From Clostridia bacterium (GTDB taxonomy: Bacteria > Bacillota > Clostridia > Oscillospirales > Acutalibacteraceae), in contig JAFWAC010000024.1 of the NCBI GenBank assembly GCA_017507805.1, positions 62,001-126,000 of the forward strand: a stretch of 64,000 bases of DNA, written 5' to 3'. Positions 1 to 8,980 of this stretch are shown here, one piece after another. Position 1 is the first letter of the stretch. Every line of letters begins with the position of its first letter. The notes under the pieces were generated by a model, which was not told where the DNA came from, made no database searches, and saw nothing but the letters and a program-made list of their open reading frames with translations. The translations under genes and the position numbers were made by a program.

Positions 1-1
1 A

Positions 2-874
2 TCCTATAATATGATGTTCTACCGGACAGACATATTTGAGGAATACGGTATCACGGTTCCCAAAACCTGGGAGGAGCTTATTCTTTATGTACTGCCGATA
101 CTTAATTCAAATAATATGACGGTGGGTATCGGTGCTGTTACAGACGCTTCACTTTTCAAGACCGTTCTTTACCAAATGGGCGGTTCTATATACAGCGATG
201 ATTTACTTAATGCCGCTTTGGATTCACAGATTGCTTATGAGGCATTCAAAACCTCGGTTGAGCTTTATACCGATTACGGTGTTCCGCAATCCTATGATTT
301 TATAAACAGGTTCCGTACGGGTGAAATGCCGCTTGCTATTGCGGCTTATACATCCTACAACAATCTTAAGCTCAGCGCTCCTGAGCTTACGGGTATGTGG
401 GAAATGGTATGTATACCGGGTGTTGAGGACGAAAACGGAAACATTAATAATACACAGCTAATGGGCTCAAGCAGTGCCGTTTTAACAAAAAACTGCAAAA
501 ATCCTGAGGCGGCGTGGAAGTTCCTTAAGTGGTTTTTATCGGCTGATACACAGGCGCGTTACGGGGTTGATATTGAGTCTATTCTCGGCGCCGCAGGCAG
601 ATATAACCCTGCTAATATGGAGGCAATGAGACAGCTTTCCTGGGCAAATAAACAGCTGGAATTTTTGGAGCTTCAGCGCACATCTGTGACGGATATTCCA
701 AATCCGCCCGGCAGTTACTTTATACAGAGGGCGATCAACAACGCCTTTGTTTCGGCTGTTATCGACAGTCAAAATCCAAGAGAAGCACTGCTTTATTGGA
801 ACGAGGAAATTAATTTTGAGCTTGAGCGAAAGCGTGAGGAGTTTAATTACGATCCCGCTAAAACCGCAAGCTGA
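2..874 (+). CDS. Large extracellular solute-binding protein, C-terminal part only
   Basis: The reading frame is open from the window edge, so this is the last 290 residues of a longer protein. It matches the C-terminal third of the 906-aa binding protein at 34164-36884 along its length: FYRxDI near the start, then NRFRxGxMPLAI, WxFxKW, and a LGAAxR/LGTAAR segment followed by a Leu-Ser/Ala-Trp motif. That is the C-lobe of a cluster 1 (sugar-type) ABC solute-binding protein. It precedes permease pair I with a 17-base gap, the same order as in the second cassette. The missing upstream part probably carries a signal peptide and carbohydrate-binding-like domains as its paralogue does; this is inference. 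The ligand is unknown, an oligosaccharide being most likely from context. Confidence 0.85.
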   Translation, partial: SYNMMFYRTDIFEEYGITVPKTWEELILYVLPILNSNNMTVGIGAVTDASLFKTVLYQMGGSIYSDDLLNAALDSQIAYEAFKTSVELYTDYGVPQSYDFINRFRTGEMPLAIAAYTSYNNLKLSAPELTGMWEMVCIPGVEDENGNINNTQLMGSSSAVLTKNCKNPEAAWKFLKWFLSADTQARYGVDIESILGAAGRYNPANMEAMRQLSWANKQLEFLELQRTSVTDIPNPPGSYFIQRAINNAFVSAVIDSQNPREALLYWNEEINFELERKREEFNYDPAKTAS

Positions 875-891
875 GAGGGGAGAAATCAGAA

Positions 892-1800
892 ATGGCAAAA
901 AATCGGCAAAAGAGACTTAGATATACCAAAAGGGATAAACGCGAGTTTGCTGTGAGCTACTCAATGTTAGCACCGTTTTTGCTCGTTTTCTGCGTTTTTA
1001 CCCTTATCCCGATTTTCTGCGCCGTTTTTCTCAGCTTCACCTCGTTTAATATGCTTGAGTTTCCTGTGTTTACAGGTTGGGTGAATTATCGCCGCCTGCT
1101 TTTCGAGGACGATGTATTTTTAATAGCCCTTAAAAACACATTGATTTTTGCGGTGCTTACAGGACCCTTGAGCTATATATTAGCCTTCTTTTTTGCCTGG
1201 CTGATAAACGAAATGCCTGCGAAGCTTCGTGTGTTTATGACAATCCTGTTTTATGCGCCGTCAGTTTCGGGCAATGCCTATTTTATATGGCAGTATATGT
1301 TCAGTAATGACAGCTACGGTCTTGTGAACGGTTTGCTTATGTCTTGGGGGATTATCAGCGAGCCAATACTCTGGTTTACCGATCCGGATTACAATATGAT
1401 AATAATCGTTATAGTTCAGCTTTGGCTGTCGCTTGGAGTATCATTTTTGGCATTTATCGCAGGTCTGCAATCGGTGGATAATACCCAATACGAGGCGGCG
1501 GCTGTGGATGGTGTTAAAAACCGTTTTCAGGAACTTTATTATATAACGCTTCCGAATATGAAGGATATGCTTCTTTTCGGTGCTGTAATGCAGATATCAG
1601 GTGCTTTTTCGGTAGGAGATATAACTCAGGCGCTCTCCGGCGGCTACAATTCGGTGCAGTATTCGGCGCTCACAATTATAAACCATATGAACGATTACGG
1701 TACTGTCAGATATGAAATGGGTTATGCCTCAGCTATATCGGTTGTTCTTTTTCTAATGGTTTATTTCTCTAAAAAACTGATATTCAAGATACTTAAGTAA
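892..1800 (+). CDS. Sugar ABC transporter permease, pair I, MalF/UgpA-like subunit
   Basis: A 302-aa integral membrane protein of the binding-protein-dependent permease family. It has a cytoplasmic basic N-terminus, about six hydrophobic segments, and the EAA loop near residues 203-222 (EAAAVDGVKNRFQELYYITL), which contacts the ATPase. It is closely related to the permease at 36896-37786; the EAA loop and the MGYASAI segment in the last helix are almost the same. With the next gene it would form the membrane channel that accepts ligand from the large binding protein encoded just upstream. The start is ATG after a GGGGAG site. It lies in a tightly packed co-directional operon. Confidence 0.93.
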   Translation: MAKNRQKRLRYTKRDKREFAVSYSMLAPFLLVFCVFTLIPIFCAVFLSFTSFNMLEFPVFTGWVNYRRLLFEDDVFLIALKNTLIFAVLTGPLSYILAFFFAWLINEMPAKLRVFMTILFYAPSVSGNAYFIWQYMFSNDSYGLVNGLLMSWGIISEPILWFTDPDYNMIIIVIVQLWLSLGVSFLAFIAGLQSVDNTQYEAAAVDGVKNRFQELYYITLPNMKDMLLFGAVMQISGAFSVGDITQALSGGYNSVQYSALTIINHMNDYGTVRYEMGYASAISVVLFLMVYFSKKLIFKILK

Positions 1801-1811
1801 GGAGGGTTTTT

Positions 1812-2693
1812 ATGCTGACGGGCAGTAAAAAAAGAATAAAAGCAAGAAGGCATAAAAAGGTGAACCGTTCCCTCCCAACAACCGTTGTATTAGGACTTTT
1901 GCTGTTCTTGATAGGTGCCTTTATGGCATTGCCGCTTTTATATGCCGTGATTTCTGCATTCAAGCCTATGGAGGAGTTTTTCCTCTTTCCGCCGCGATTT
2001 TTTGTTCAAAATCCAACCACAGATAACTTTGTTCAGATGGTGCAGATAATGTCCTCTATGTGGGTTCCCTTTGAGCGTTATCTTTTCAATACGGTTATTA
2101 TGAGCGCCGGCTCCACAATTGTTTATGTTATAATTGCCGTTCTTGCGGCATATCCGCTTGCAAAGCATAATTTCCCCGGAAAGAAGCTAATAAACAACAC
2201 TATTGTTACTGCGCTGATGTTTACCGCATCTGTCACATCTATCGCACGCTATGTAATACTTGCGCTGCTTCATATGATTGATACATATTGGGCGCTGTTT
2301 CTTCCCTCGCTTTCAACTACGCTTGGTGTATTCCTTTGCATACAAAATCTTAATTCCTTCCCGAATGAGATTATAGAATCCGGCAAGCTGGACGGTGCGG
2401 GTGAGTACAGAATTCTTATGCGTCTTGTTGTTCCTAACATTAAGCCGGTGGTAGCCACAATGGTAATTTTTCAGTTTCAGGGTGTTTGGAATCAGACGGG
2501 CGGCGCACTTATTTATAATGAGTCGTTAAAGCCGATAGCAACCGCCCTTTCGCAGATAACGAGCGCAGGTATTGCCAGAGCAGGCGCAGGTTCTGCCGCT
2601 TCGCTCATATTGCTTATACCGCCTATATTAGTTTTCGTTATTTCACAGAGCAATGTAATTGAAACGATGGTAAATTCAGGTATTAAAGATTAA
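1812..2693 (+). CDS. Carbohydrate ABC transporter permease, pair I, MalG/UgpE-like subunit
   Basis: A 293-aa permease with a strongly basic N-terminus, about six membrane segments and the EAA-type loop ESGKLDGAGEYRILMRLVVP near residues 190-210. It is the partner of the gene 11 bases upstream and is paralogous to 37789-38661 (both have SAFKPMEE/SNSFKPLDE after the first helix and a C-terminal TTAGIARAG-like segment, then SQSxxIETM). The ATG follows a clear GGAGG. There is no ATP-binding gene next to it. The transported sugar cannot be read from the sequence. Confidence 0.93.
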   Translation: MLTGSKKRIKARRHKKVNRSLPTTVVLGLLLFLIGAFMALPLLYAVISAFKPMEEFFLFPPRFFVQNPTTDNFVQMVQIMSSMWVPFERYLFNTVIMSAGSTIVYVIIAVLAAYPLAKHNFPGKKLINNTIVTALMFTASVTSIARYVILALLHMIDTYWALFLPSLSTTLGVFLCIQNLNSFPNEIIESGKLDGAGEYRILMRLVVPNIKPVVATMVIFQFQGVWNQTGGALIYNESLKPIATALSQITSAGIARAGAGSAASLILLIPPILVFVISQSNVIETMVNSGIKD

Positions 2694-2708
2694 AAAGGGG
2701 AGTGTTTT

Positions 2709-4778
2709 ATGAAAAAAAGAATATTGACACTCCTTGTGCTTTTATTGCTGTGCATAGGCTTCGCATTGCCGATAAGCGCCGAAGAAGGTACAGGTAAGGC
2801 TTATACCTATGACCATAATAATACAGCAACGGCAGTACCCGACCCATATACTGCACAGCTTGTGCTCCACGGTAATATAACAGGCTTTGACACTCCGTCA
2901 GATATAATTTATAAAAACCAAAAAATTTATATTCTTAATTCCAAGGGAAATGCGGTTACTGTGCTTGACAAGGATTATAACAGGATTGACAGTATTTCTC
3001 TTACAAAGAACGGTACCGAATACCGACTTTCTGTGCCGGAGAGTATGTGGATAGATAATGACGGTACAATACTTTTTGCAGATTCGGGCAAAAAGCTTGT
3101 AGTACGCACAAGCGCTTCGGGCGAGGTGCTTGCTGAATATACCGGACCGGATAATTCCGAGGAGGAGGGCACAGAGTTCTTACCTTATAAGGTTTTGACC
3201 GATTATCTCGGCAGGATTTATGTCCTTTCCAAGGGTGAATACAGAGGAATTGTCCAGCTTACCGAGCAAGGAAAGTTTATGTCATACTTTGGATCAAAAT
3301 CGGTTGAGGTTACTGCAGGCGTTGTGCTTGATATGGCGTGGCGAAAGCTTATGAGCAAAGAGCAGATTGCTAATTCTGCAAGATATCTGCCCACTGAGTA
3401 CAGCAATATGACCATTGACCAAAAGGGCTTTCTCTTTGTTTCAAGCGGTTCGTCATCAAGTAAAAAAGAGTATATCGTAAAGCTTAACAGTAACGGAAAT
3501 AATGTTTTTGAAGGCACCTCCTTTGGTGATTTCAATCTCGGAAGCTACGGCACAACCGGCTTTTCCACAAGCTTTAATGCAATTGCGGTTGATGAAAACG
3601 GCTTTGTAACCGTTGCAGATAAAACCTGGAACCGTCTTATGCAGTATTCCTCTGAGGGGGAGCTGTTATATATATTCGGCGGTCAGGGCAATCAAGCAGG
3701 CACCTTCCAAAACAGCGACCGTATTGCTGCCGTAGATGATAGATTGCTTGTTGTAGACAGGGTTAATAATACAATAACCGTTCTTACTCCTACAGGCTTT
3801 GGCAAAAAGGTTCGTGAGGGTTATATTCTTTTTGAAAAGGGATTGTTTGAGGAGTCGATTAAGCCTTTTGAGGAGGTTTTATCCCTCGCAGGAAATTATG
3901 AAGCCGCCTATATAGGTATCGGAAAGGCTTTACAGCTTAAGGGTGACTATAAGGGTGCGATGGAATACTTTAAAAAGGGTTATTCCAGAGAGGATTATTC
4001 GGCGGTTTATACCCGCTACCGTTCTGCCCTTATGCGACAGTATTTCCCTGCGGTTATGACAGCTTTAATAATACTTGCAGTTTTAACTGTTGTATGCTTT
4101 AAAATTTACCGCAAAAAGCATCCTAAAATCAAGAAGCCTCCGCTTGATAAGAGGGGCAAAATTTCTTATTTGTTTTATTGTATGATACATCCTGTAGACG
4201 GTTATTCCGAGATGCGCTACAACCAAAAGCAAAGCACCCTTATTTCAACTGTGCTTATATTCCTGTGGTTTATGGTGGAAGCGGTCAAGTTTAACTGCCG
4301 CGGATTTATATTCAATAAAAACGAGCCTCAGGATTTCAGCATTTTCACTCTGCTCGCAACAACTGTGGGACTTAGTGCAATGTTCTGTCTTTCCAATTGG
4401 CTTTTTGCAACCTTTTTTGAGGGCAAGGGCGGTCTTAAAAATATCTGGGTGAATTTCGGATATGGGCTTGTGCCGATGCTTGTAACATCGGTTATAGATG
4501 TAATACTCTCAAACGCTTTAACCCTTGACGAAAGCTTCTTTATAAACTACATAAATATTTTCGGTATGGCGTATACAGTATTTCTTATCTTTATAGGCTT
4601 GGGTGAGCTGCATCAGTATTCATTTAAAAGGAACATCTTTTCAATGCTTGCAACGGTTGCAGGTGTGCTTATTATGGTATTCATAATTTTCTTGCTGTTC
4701 AATCTTTATATTCAGCTCGAAGGCTTCATTGTAAGTGTGCTTGAAGAATTGTTCTACCGCATTAATGTCGGGTTTTAG
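2709..4778 (+). CDS. NHL-repeat / TPR / Yip1-domain membrane protein
   Basis: A 689-aa membrane protein of composite build. A signal peptide (residues 1-24) is followed by an NHL-type six-bladed propeller (about 45-360, with repeated VDxxGxxYVxD-like blades), a TPR-like helical pair (about 375-445, with AYIGIGKALQLKGDYKGAME), one membrane helix (about 450-468), and a Yip1-like multi-helix domain (about 490-680, starting at HPVDGYSEMRY). The propeller and TPR should lie outside and the Yip1 part in the membrane. A paralogue sits at the same place in the second cassette. A role as a surface sensor, scaffold or docking platform for the two permease pairs is inference; no enzyme motif is visible. 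ATG start after GGGGAG. Confidence 0.8.
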   Translation: MKKRILTLLVLLLLCIGFALPISAEEGTGKAYTYDHNNTATAVPDPYTAQLVLHGNITGFDTPSDIIYKNQKIYILNSKGNAVTVLDKDYNRIDSISLTKNGTEYRLSVPESMWIDNDGTILFADSGKKLVVRTSASGEVLAEYTGPDNSEEEGTEFLPYKVLTDYLGRIYVLSKGEYRGIVQLTEQGKFMSYFGSKSVEVTAGVVLDMAWRKLMSKEQIANSARYLPTEYSNMTIDQKGFLFVSSGSSSSKKEYIVKLNSNGNNVFEGTSFGDFNLGSYGTTGFSTSFNAIAVDENGFVTVADKTWNRLMQYSSEGELLYIFGGQGNQAGTFQNSDRIAAVDDRLLVVDRVNNTITVLTPTGFGKKVREGYILFEKGLFEESIKPFEEVLSLAGNYEAAYIGIGKALQLKGDYKGAMEYFKKGYSREDYSAVYTRYRSALMRQYFPAVMTALIILAVLTVVCFKIYRKKHPKIKKPPLDKRGKISYLFYCMIHPVDGYSEMRYNQKQSTLISTVLIFLWFMVEAVKFNCRGFIFNKNEPQDFSIFTLLATTVGLSAMFCLSNWLFATFFEGKGGLKNIWVNFGYGLVPMLVTSVIDVILSNALTLDESFFINYINIFGMAYTVFLIFIGLGELHQYSFKRNIFSMLATVAGVLIMVFIIFLLFNLYIQLEGFIVSVLEELFYRINVGF

Positions 4779-4789
4779 GGGGATAGGCT

Positions 4790-7027
4790 ATGAAAAATTT
4801 TAAAATTTTAATTTCCCTTATCTCCGCGCTTGTCCTTTTGCTGACGGCAACCGCCTGCTCTGATAAACACACGGTCAAATCACAGCAAGGTGTTGATTAT
4901 GAGCAAGGCAGTAAGCTTTCGGCAGGGGATAATCTCAGCTTTACCAAGGACGGTCTGACACTTTCTGTTGATGCTGATACCTGTAATGTTACCGTTACTG
5001 AAAATGAAAGCGGTCGCAAATGGTGTTCTAATCCCGAACATGGTTATGCGGACGAATATGCGGCAGGCATCAGTAAAACCAATATATTCTCACAGCTTAC
5101 AGTAAGCTTTGTGGGCAAAGCCAATACGGTTGAAAAAACCAATTCCTATGTTTCCTCTGTAAAGAGAAAAAATTACAGTATTTTCAAAACGGAAAACGGC
5201 TTCCGTGTGGAATATTCCTTCAAAGAGGGCTTTATGATTCCGGTGGAATATGCCGTGATAAACGGCGCTTTTGAGGCAACCGTTCTTTATACGGGTATTA
5301 CCGAGGAGGACGGTAATGCGATATCTACCGTAAATTTGTTGCCGTATTTCGGTACAGCAACCACTTCCGACAGCGGTTTTCTGCTTGTGCCGGACGGTTT
5401 AGGTGCAGTTATTAATTTTAATAACGGTAAAAATGACTGTTCTGCCTATGAAAAAAAGGTATACGGAACCGATGAAAGTCTGCCCAATGATATTGTCACC
5501 TCCCGTTCAGAGCAGATTTATATACCCCTTATAGGTATGAAGCGGAATGACGGTGCTTATATGGCATTTGTATCACGCGGCGCGGCGGACGCTACAGTAA
5601 AGGCGGCAACTGCCGGTATTGAAACAGGTTTCAACAGTATTTCTTTTTCTGCTGCTTACCGCGCGGCTGAAAATCTTTCGGTAATTAACGGCGCACTCGG
5701 AACAGCCGGTCTTGTAATGTACTCTGCCGAGGAGCCTACCGATGCCAAGCGTTTTACCGTCAGATATGCCTTTTCAAAGGAAAATAATCCAACCCTCGGA
5801 AGTATGGTAATGCTTGCAAAAGAAAAACTGCTCGGTGATAATGCTACCGCAAAGGACGAAGCAACGCTTTATGTTGATCTTTACGGCGGAGTTGCAAAGC
5901 AAAAATCCTTCCTTGGAATACAGTATACCGGTATCGATACCCTCACGACCTTTGAACAGGCTCAGGAATTACTGAAGTCCTTGCGTGAGGACGGAGCACA
6001 AGCACTTACTGTGGGATATAAAAGCTTCTCGCAAAACCGTTTTTCGGGCAAGCTTATGACCGACCTTACCCCTATATCGGAATTGGGCGGTAAGAAAGGG
6101 TTGCGTGAGCTTGCAGATTTTGCAGAGGAAAATAATGCCGACCTTTATTTAGAAGCTGATTTCTATTCCTTTACCTCCTCAGGTGACGGCTTTTCTAAAT
6201 ACTTTGATATAACCAAGCGGTTGGATTTGGGTGCCGCGCAGGTGTATCACAAAAAGATTAATACCAACCTTGCCGATAAAACGCGTGCCCCGTATTATAT
6301 GCTTAAGCCAGCGCTCTTTATTGAAGCCGCACAAAAGCTTTTGAAATCCGCACAGCGGCTTGATGTATCGGGAATTTATCTGCAGGATATATCAAATTCT
6401 CTTGCCGGAGATTACGGACTTGGCGGCGTTAAGCGCAGCGGAGCTACCGAAAAAGCAGATGAAGCGGTTTCACTGCTAAAGGATAAAAGCATTATGCTTT
6501 CTGCTCCTAATTATTACCTTTGGGGTACGGCAGAAAAAATCACTAATTTGCCGGTTTCATCATCAAAGCATCTGCTGTTTGATTACGATGTACCGATGCT
6601 TCAGCTATTGCTTAAAGGCAGTCTGCCGTACGCCGGTTATCCCTTAAACCTTTCCAATACAAGTGATAATACATATTTACTGCATATAGCCTACGCACAA
6701 AACATACATTATGCTTTTATGGCGGATGATGCGGCTGACCTGCAGGGTACGGAGCTTGCAGGAGCTTATGGGCTTTCTCGCTCAAGGCTTGGGCAAGCAG
6801 CCGAAAGAGCAGAGGAATTTTCCCGGTATTATTCCATTATAAACGGTTGCAGTATGACAGATTACATTCTGTTTGGAGATATATCAAAGACCGTTTACAG
6901 TAACGGTTGTTATGTACTTGTTAATTATTCTGAACAGGATAATACTGTAGACAGTATAACCGTTTCGGCAAGGGGCTGGACGGTTGTAAAAGACGGTATG
7001 CCGATTTTTACGGGAGGTGAGCAGTGA
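4790..7027 (+). CDS. DUF5696-type surface lipoprotein
   Basis: A 745-aa lipoprotein with a signal peptide and a lipobox-like TATAC (Cys about residue 23). The first 300 residues are beta-rich, with a recognisable signature LPYFGTA...LVPDGLGAVINF. The rest looks like a TIM barrel followed by a small beta domain. I assign it to the DUF5696 family from that signature and from its neighbours; the activity is not established. It resembles distant glycosidase-like barrels, so it may process or hold the sugar before transport (inference). It is paralogous to 40771-43320, which has the same position between the NHL/Yip1 gene and permease pair II. It overlaps the next gene by 4 bases, which suggests translational coupling. 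Confidence 0.72.
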   Translation: MKNFKILISLISALVLLLTATACSDKHTVKSQQGVDYEQGSKLSAGDNLSFTKDGLTLSVDADTCNVTVTENESGRKWCSNPEHGYADEYAAGISKTNIFSQLTVSFVGKANTVEKTNSYVSSVKRKNYSIFKTENGFRVEYSFKEGFMIPVEYAVINGAFEATVLYTGITEEDGNAISTVNLLPYFGTATTSDSGFLLVPDGLGAVINFNNGKNDCSAYEKKVYGTDESLPNDIVTSRSEQIYIPLIGMKRNDGAYMAFVSRGAADATVKAATAGIETGFNSISFSAAYRAAENLSVINGALGTAGLVMYSAEEPTDAKRFTVRYAFSKENNPTLGSMVMLAKEKLLGDNATAKDEATLYVDLYGGVAKQKSFLGIQYTGIDTLTTFEQAQELLKSLREDGAQALTVGYKSFSQNRFSGKLMTDLTPISELGGKKGLRELADFAEENNADLYLEADFYSFTSSGDGFSKYFDITKRLDLGAAQVYHKKINTNLADKTRAPYYMLKPALFIEAAQKLLKSAQRLDVSGIYLQDISNSLAGDYGLGGVKRSGATEKADEAVSLLKDKSIMLSAPNYYLWGTAEKITNLPVSSSKHLLFDYDVPMLQLLLKGSLPYAGYPLNLSNTSDNTYLLHIAYAQNIHYAFMADDAADLQGTELAGAYGLSRSRLGQAAERAEEFSRYYSIINGCSMTDYILFGDISKTVYSNGCYVLVNYSEQDNTVDSITVSARGWTVVKDGMPIFTGGEQ

Positions 7028-7938
7028 TGACCTTAAAAGGACAAAAGAGAAAACGCCCCGGCTTTATGACGCTTGAGCGCAAGTCGCGCTGGTTTGGATA
7101 TGTTTTTCTGGCACCTTGGATTTTGGGACTTGTTGCTTTCTTTATAGTACCGTTTTTTAAATCTGTCGGATATTCCTTTCAGGAAATAACCATAGGTAAA
7201 ACAGGACTTATAACCGAATGGGTTGGTTTGACAAATTATAAATATATGCTTTATGAGGAGGCAAACTTTGTTCGCCAAATCACCGAGGAAATAAAGGGGC
7301 TTTTCACAAGCGCTCCTATAATACTTGTTTTTTCACTGCTTATTTCTTTGCTTCTCAACCAAAGGTTCAAGGGCAGAATACTCGCCAGAAGCTTGTTCTT
7401 TATTCCGGTGGTTGTCGCCTCCAGCTTAGTTATAAATGTAATTCAAAGTGATGTGTTTACCAACAATTCTATGAGTGGCGATGAAGCTGCAATATTTCAG
7501 GTCGGTATCGTGGCTGATATTATGGAAAATATGCAGATAAACAGCTCGGTAGTAAATTTTCTGACAACCGCCGTATCGCAGATTTTTGACCTTACCTGGA
7601 AATCGGGCGTTCAGATACTTCTGTTTCTGAGTGCTCTGCAAAGAATACCCGTAACCTATTACGAGGTGGCATCGGTTGAGGGTGCAAATGCGTGGGAAGC
7701 GTTTTGGAAAATAACCTTTCCGGTTTTAGCGCCTAACTGTATTCTGGTTACGGTGTATACAATAATAGATACCTTTACATCCTCATCAAATACAGTTATG
7801 AAAAGCATTATCACCCGCTTTAACGATATGAAATACGGTTATGCTTCTGCATCGGCTGCGGTGTACTTTCTTGTAATTCTTGCAGTTTTGGGGGTTATAA
7901 TGCTGGTGTTTGGAAGAAAGGTAGACTATTCATCATGA
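7024..7938 (+). CDS. Sugar ABC transporter permease, pair II, first subunit
   Basis: A 304-aa permease with a basic N-terminus, six predicted membrane segments and an EAA loop near 212-232 (YEVASVEGANAWEAFWKITF). It is of a different subtype from pair I: it has a long insertion between membrane segments 3 and 4 and matches 43317-44231 (LNQRFKGRI/LNQKFRGRI, ARSLFFIPV/ARTVFFVPV). The frame allows GTG at 7024 or ATG at 7027; GGGAGG at 7012-7017 is 6 or 9 bases away, so both are usable. It would pair with the next gene and with a second binding protein, probably that at 19843. Confidence 0.92.
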   Translation: MMTLKGQKRKRPGFMTLERKSRWFGYVFLAPWILGLVAFFIVPFFKSVGYSFQEITIGKTGLITEWVGLTNYKYMLYEEANFVRQITEEIKGLFTSAPIILVFSLLISLLLNQRFKGRILARSLFFIPVVVASSLVINVIQSDVFTNNSMSGDEAAIFQVGIVADIMENMQINSSVVNFLTTAVSQIFDLTWKSGVQILLFLSALQRIPVTYYEVASVEGANAWEAFWKITFPVLAPNCILVTVYTIIDTFTSSSNTVMKSIITRFNDMKYGYASASAAVYFLVILAVLGVIMLVFGRKVDYSS

Positions 7939-7972
7939 TAAGGCAAAATATTTTAAGGAGGGGAGGAAGCCT

Positions 7973-8926
7973 ATGAATATAAGCGTTAAAACCAAGCAGA
8001 AAATCGGAAAATTTGCATTTGGTGTTTTCAGAGCCTTCTTTTTGATTGGTATGGCGTATGTTTTGCTGTTTCCGCTGCTTGTTATGGTAACACGGGCTAT
8101 CAGGCCCTACAGTGATATGTATAACCCCTCCATTGTGTGGATACCAAGCAGGCTGACGCTGGAAAACTTTGGTTACGCGCTTGAAGCACTCGGCGGAATG
8201 TCAGCGGTGCTTAAAACCTTGAGAATTGTACTTTTAAGCACACTGCTTTCAATGTTTACCTGCTCAATGGCAGGCTATGGACTTGCCCGTTTCAGGATTA
8301 AGCTTACTCCGCTTTTCGTTCTGCTTGCGGCACTTACGGTAATAGTACCCATACAAACCTATGTAATTCCCTTGTTCTTTGAGTTCAGATTTTTTGACTT
8401 TTTCGGTTTGGGCTCATTAATAGGCTTGTTTACGGGGGAGAGCGCCACCGTAAACCTAACCACTAATGAGGCGGTTTACTATCTGCTTAGTATATTGGGT
8501 GTTTCCACCCGAAACGGTATATTCATACTGCTGTTTATGCTCAACTATAAAAGTGTTCCGGGCGAGCTTGAAATGGCGGCAAGGGTTGACGGTGCAGGCG
8601 AGTGGCGCACATATTTTCAAATAATGCTTCCAAATGCCTTACCGAGCTTTGTTGTAACCTTTGTAATGTCAATGGTATGGGTTTGGAACGACAGCTTTTT
8701 CCCAAGCATAGTTTACCGTCAGGATTTCTTTCTTGCAAAGCGTATGCTTGACATCCGAACACTTGCGAATAACGCGCTCGGAATTTCGTCATACGCGACA
8801 AATCTTTCGGAAACCAATATAATGTTTGCGGCATGTATAATCTTTGTTTTGCCGTTGCTTATTATGTATATGTTTGCCCAGAAGCTCTTTATCCAAAGCG
8901 CAGAGCGTTCAGGCATAACAGGGTGA
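7973..8926 (+). CDS. Carbohydrate ABC transporter permease, pair II, second subunit
   Basis: A 317-aa permease with a long cytoplasmic N-terminus, about six membrane segments and the loop ELEMAARVDGAGEWRTYFQI near residues 200-220. It ends in the usual FAQKLFIQSAERSGITG tail, which is matched in 44235-45119 (FQKFLVQSISRSGLAN). It is the partner of the preceding gene. The ATG is preceded by a strong GGAGGGGAGG-rich site. A 54-base gap follows before a new lipoprotein gene, so the core cassette of region 1 ends here. Confidence 0.93.
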   Translation: MNISVKTKQKIGKFAFGVFRAFFLIGMAYVLLFPLLVMVTRAIRPYSDMYNPSIVWIPSRLTLENFGYALEALGGMSAVLKTLRIVLLSTLLSMFTCSMAGYGLARFRIKLTPLFVLLAALTVIVPIQTYVIPLFFEFRFFDFFGLGSLIGLFTGESATVNLTTNEAVYYLLSILGVSTRNGIFILLFMLNYKSVPGELEMAARVDGAGEWRTYFQIMLPNALPSFVVTFVMSMVWVWNDSFFPSIVYRQDFFLAKRMLDIRTLANNALGISSYATNLSETNIMFAACIIFVLPLLIMYMFAQKLFIQSAERSGITG

Positions 8927-8980
8927 AATGTGAATTCTTTCACTTGAATATATAACCAAAAATAAAGGGAGGTGATTTAA

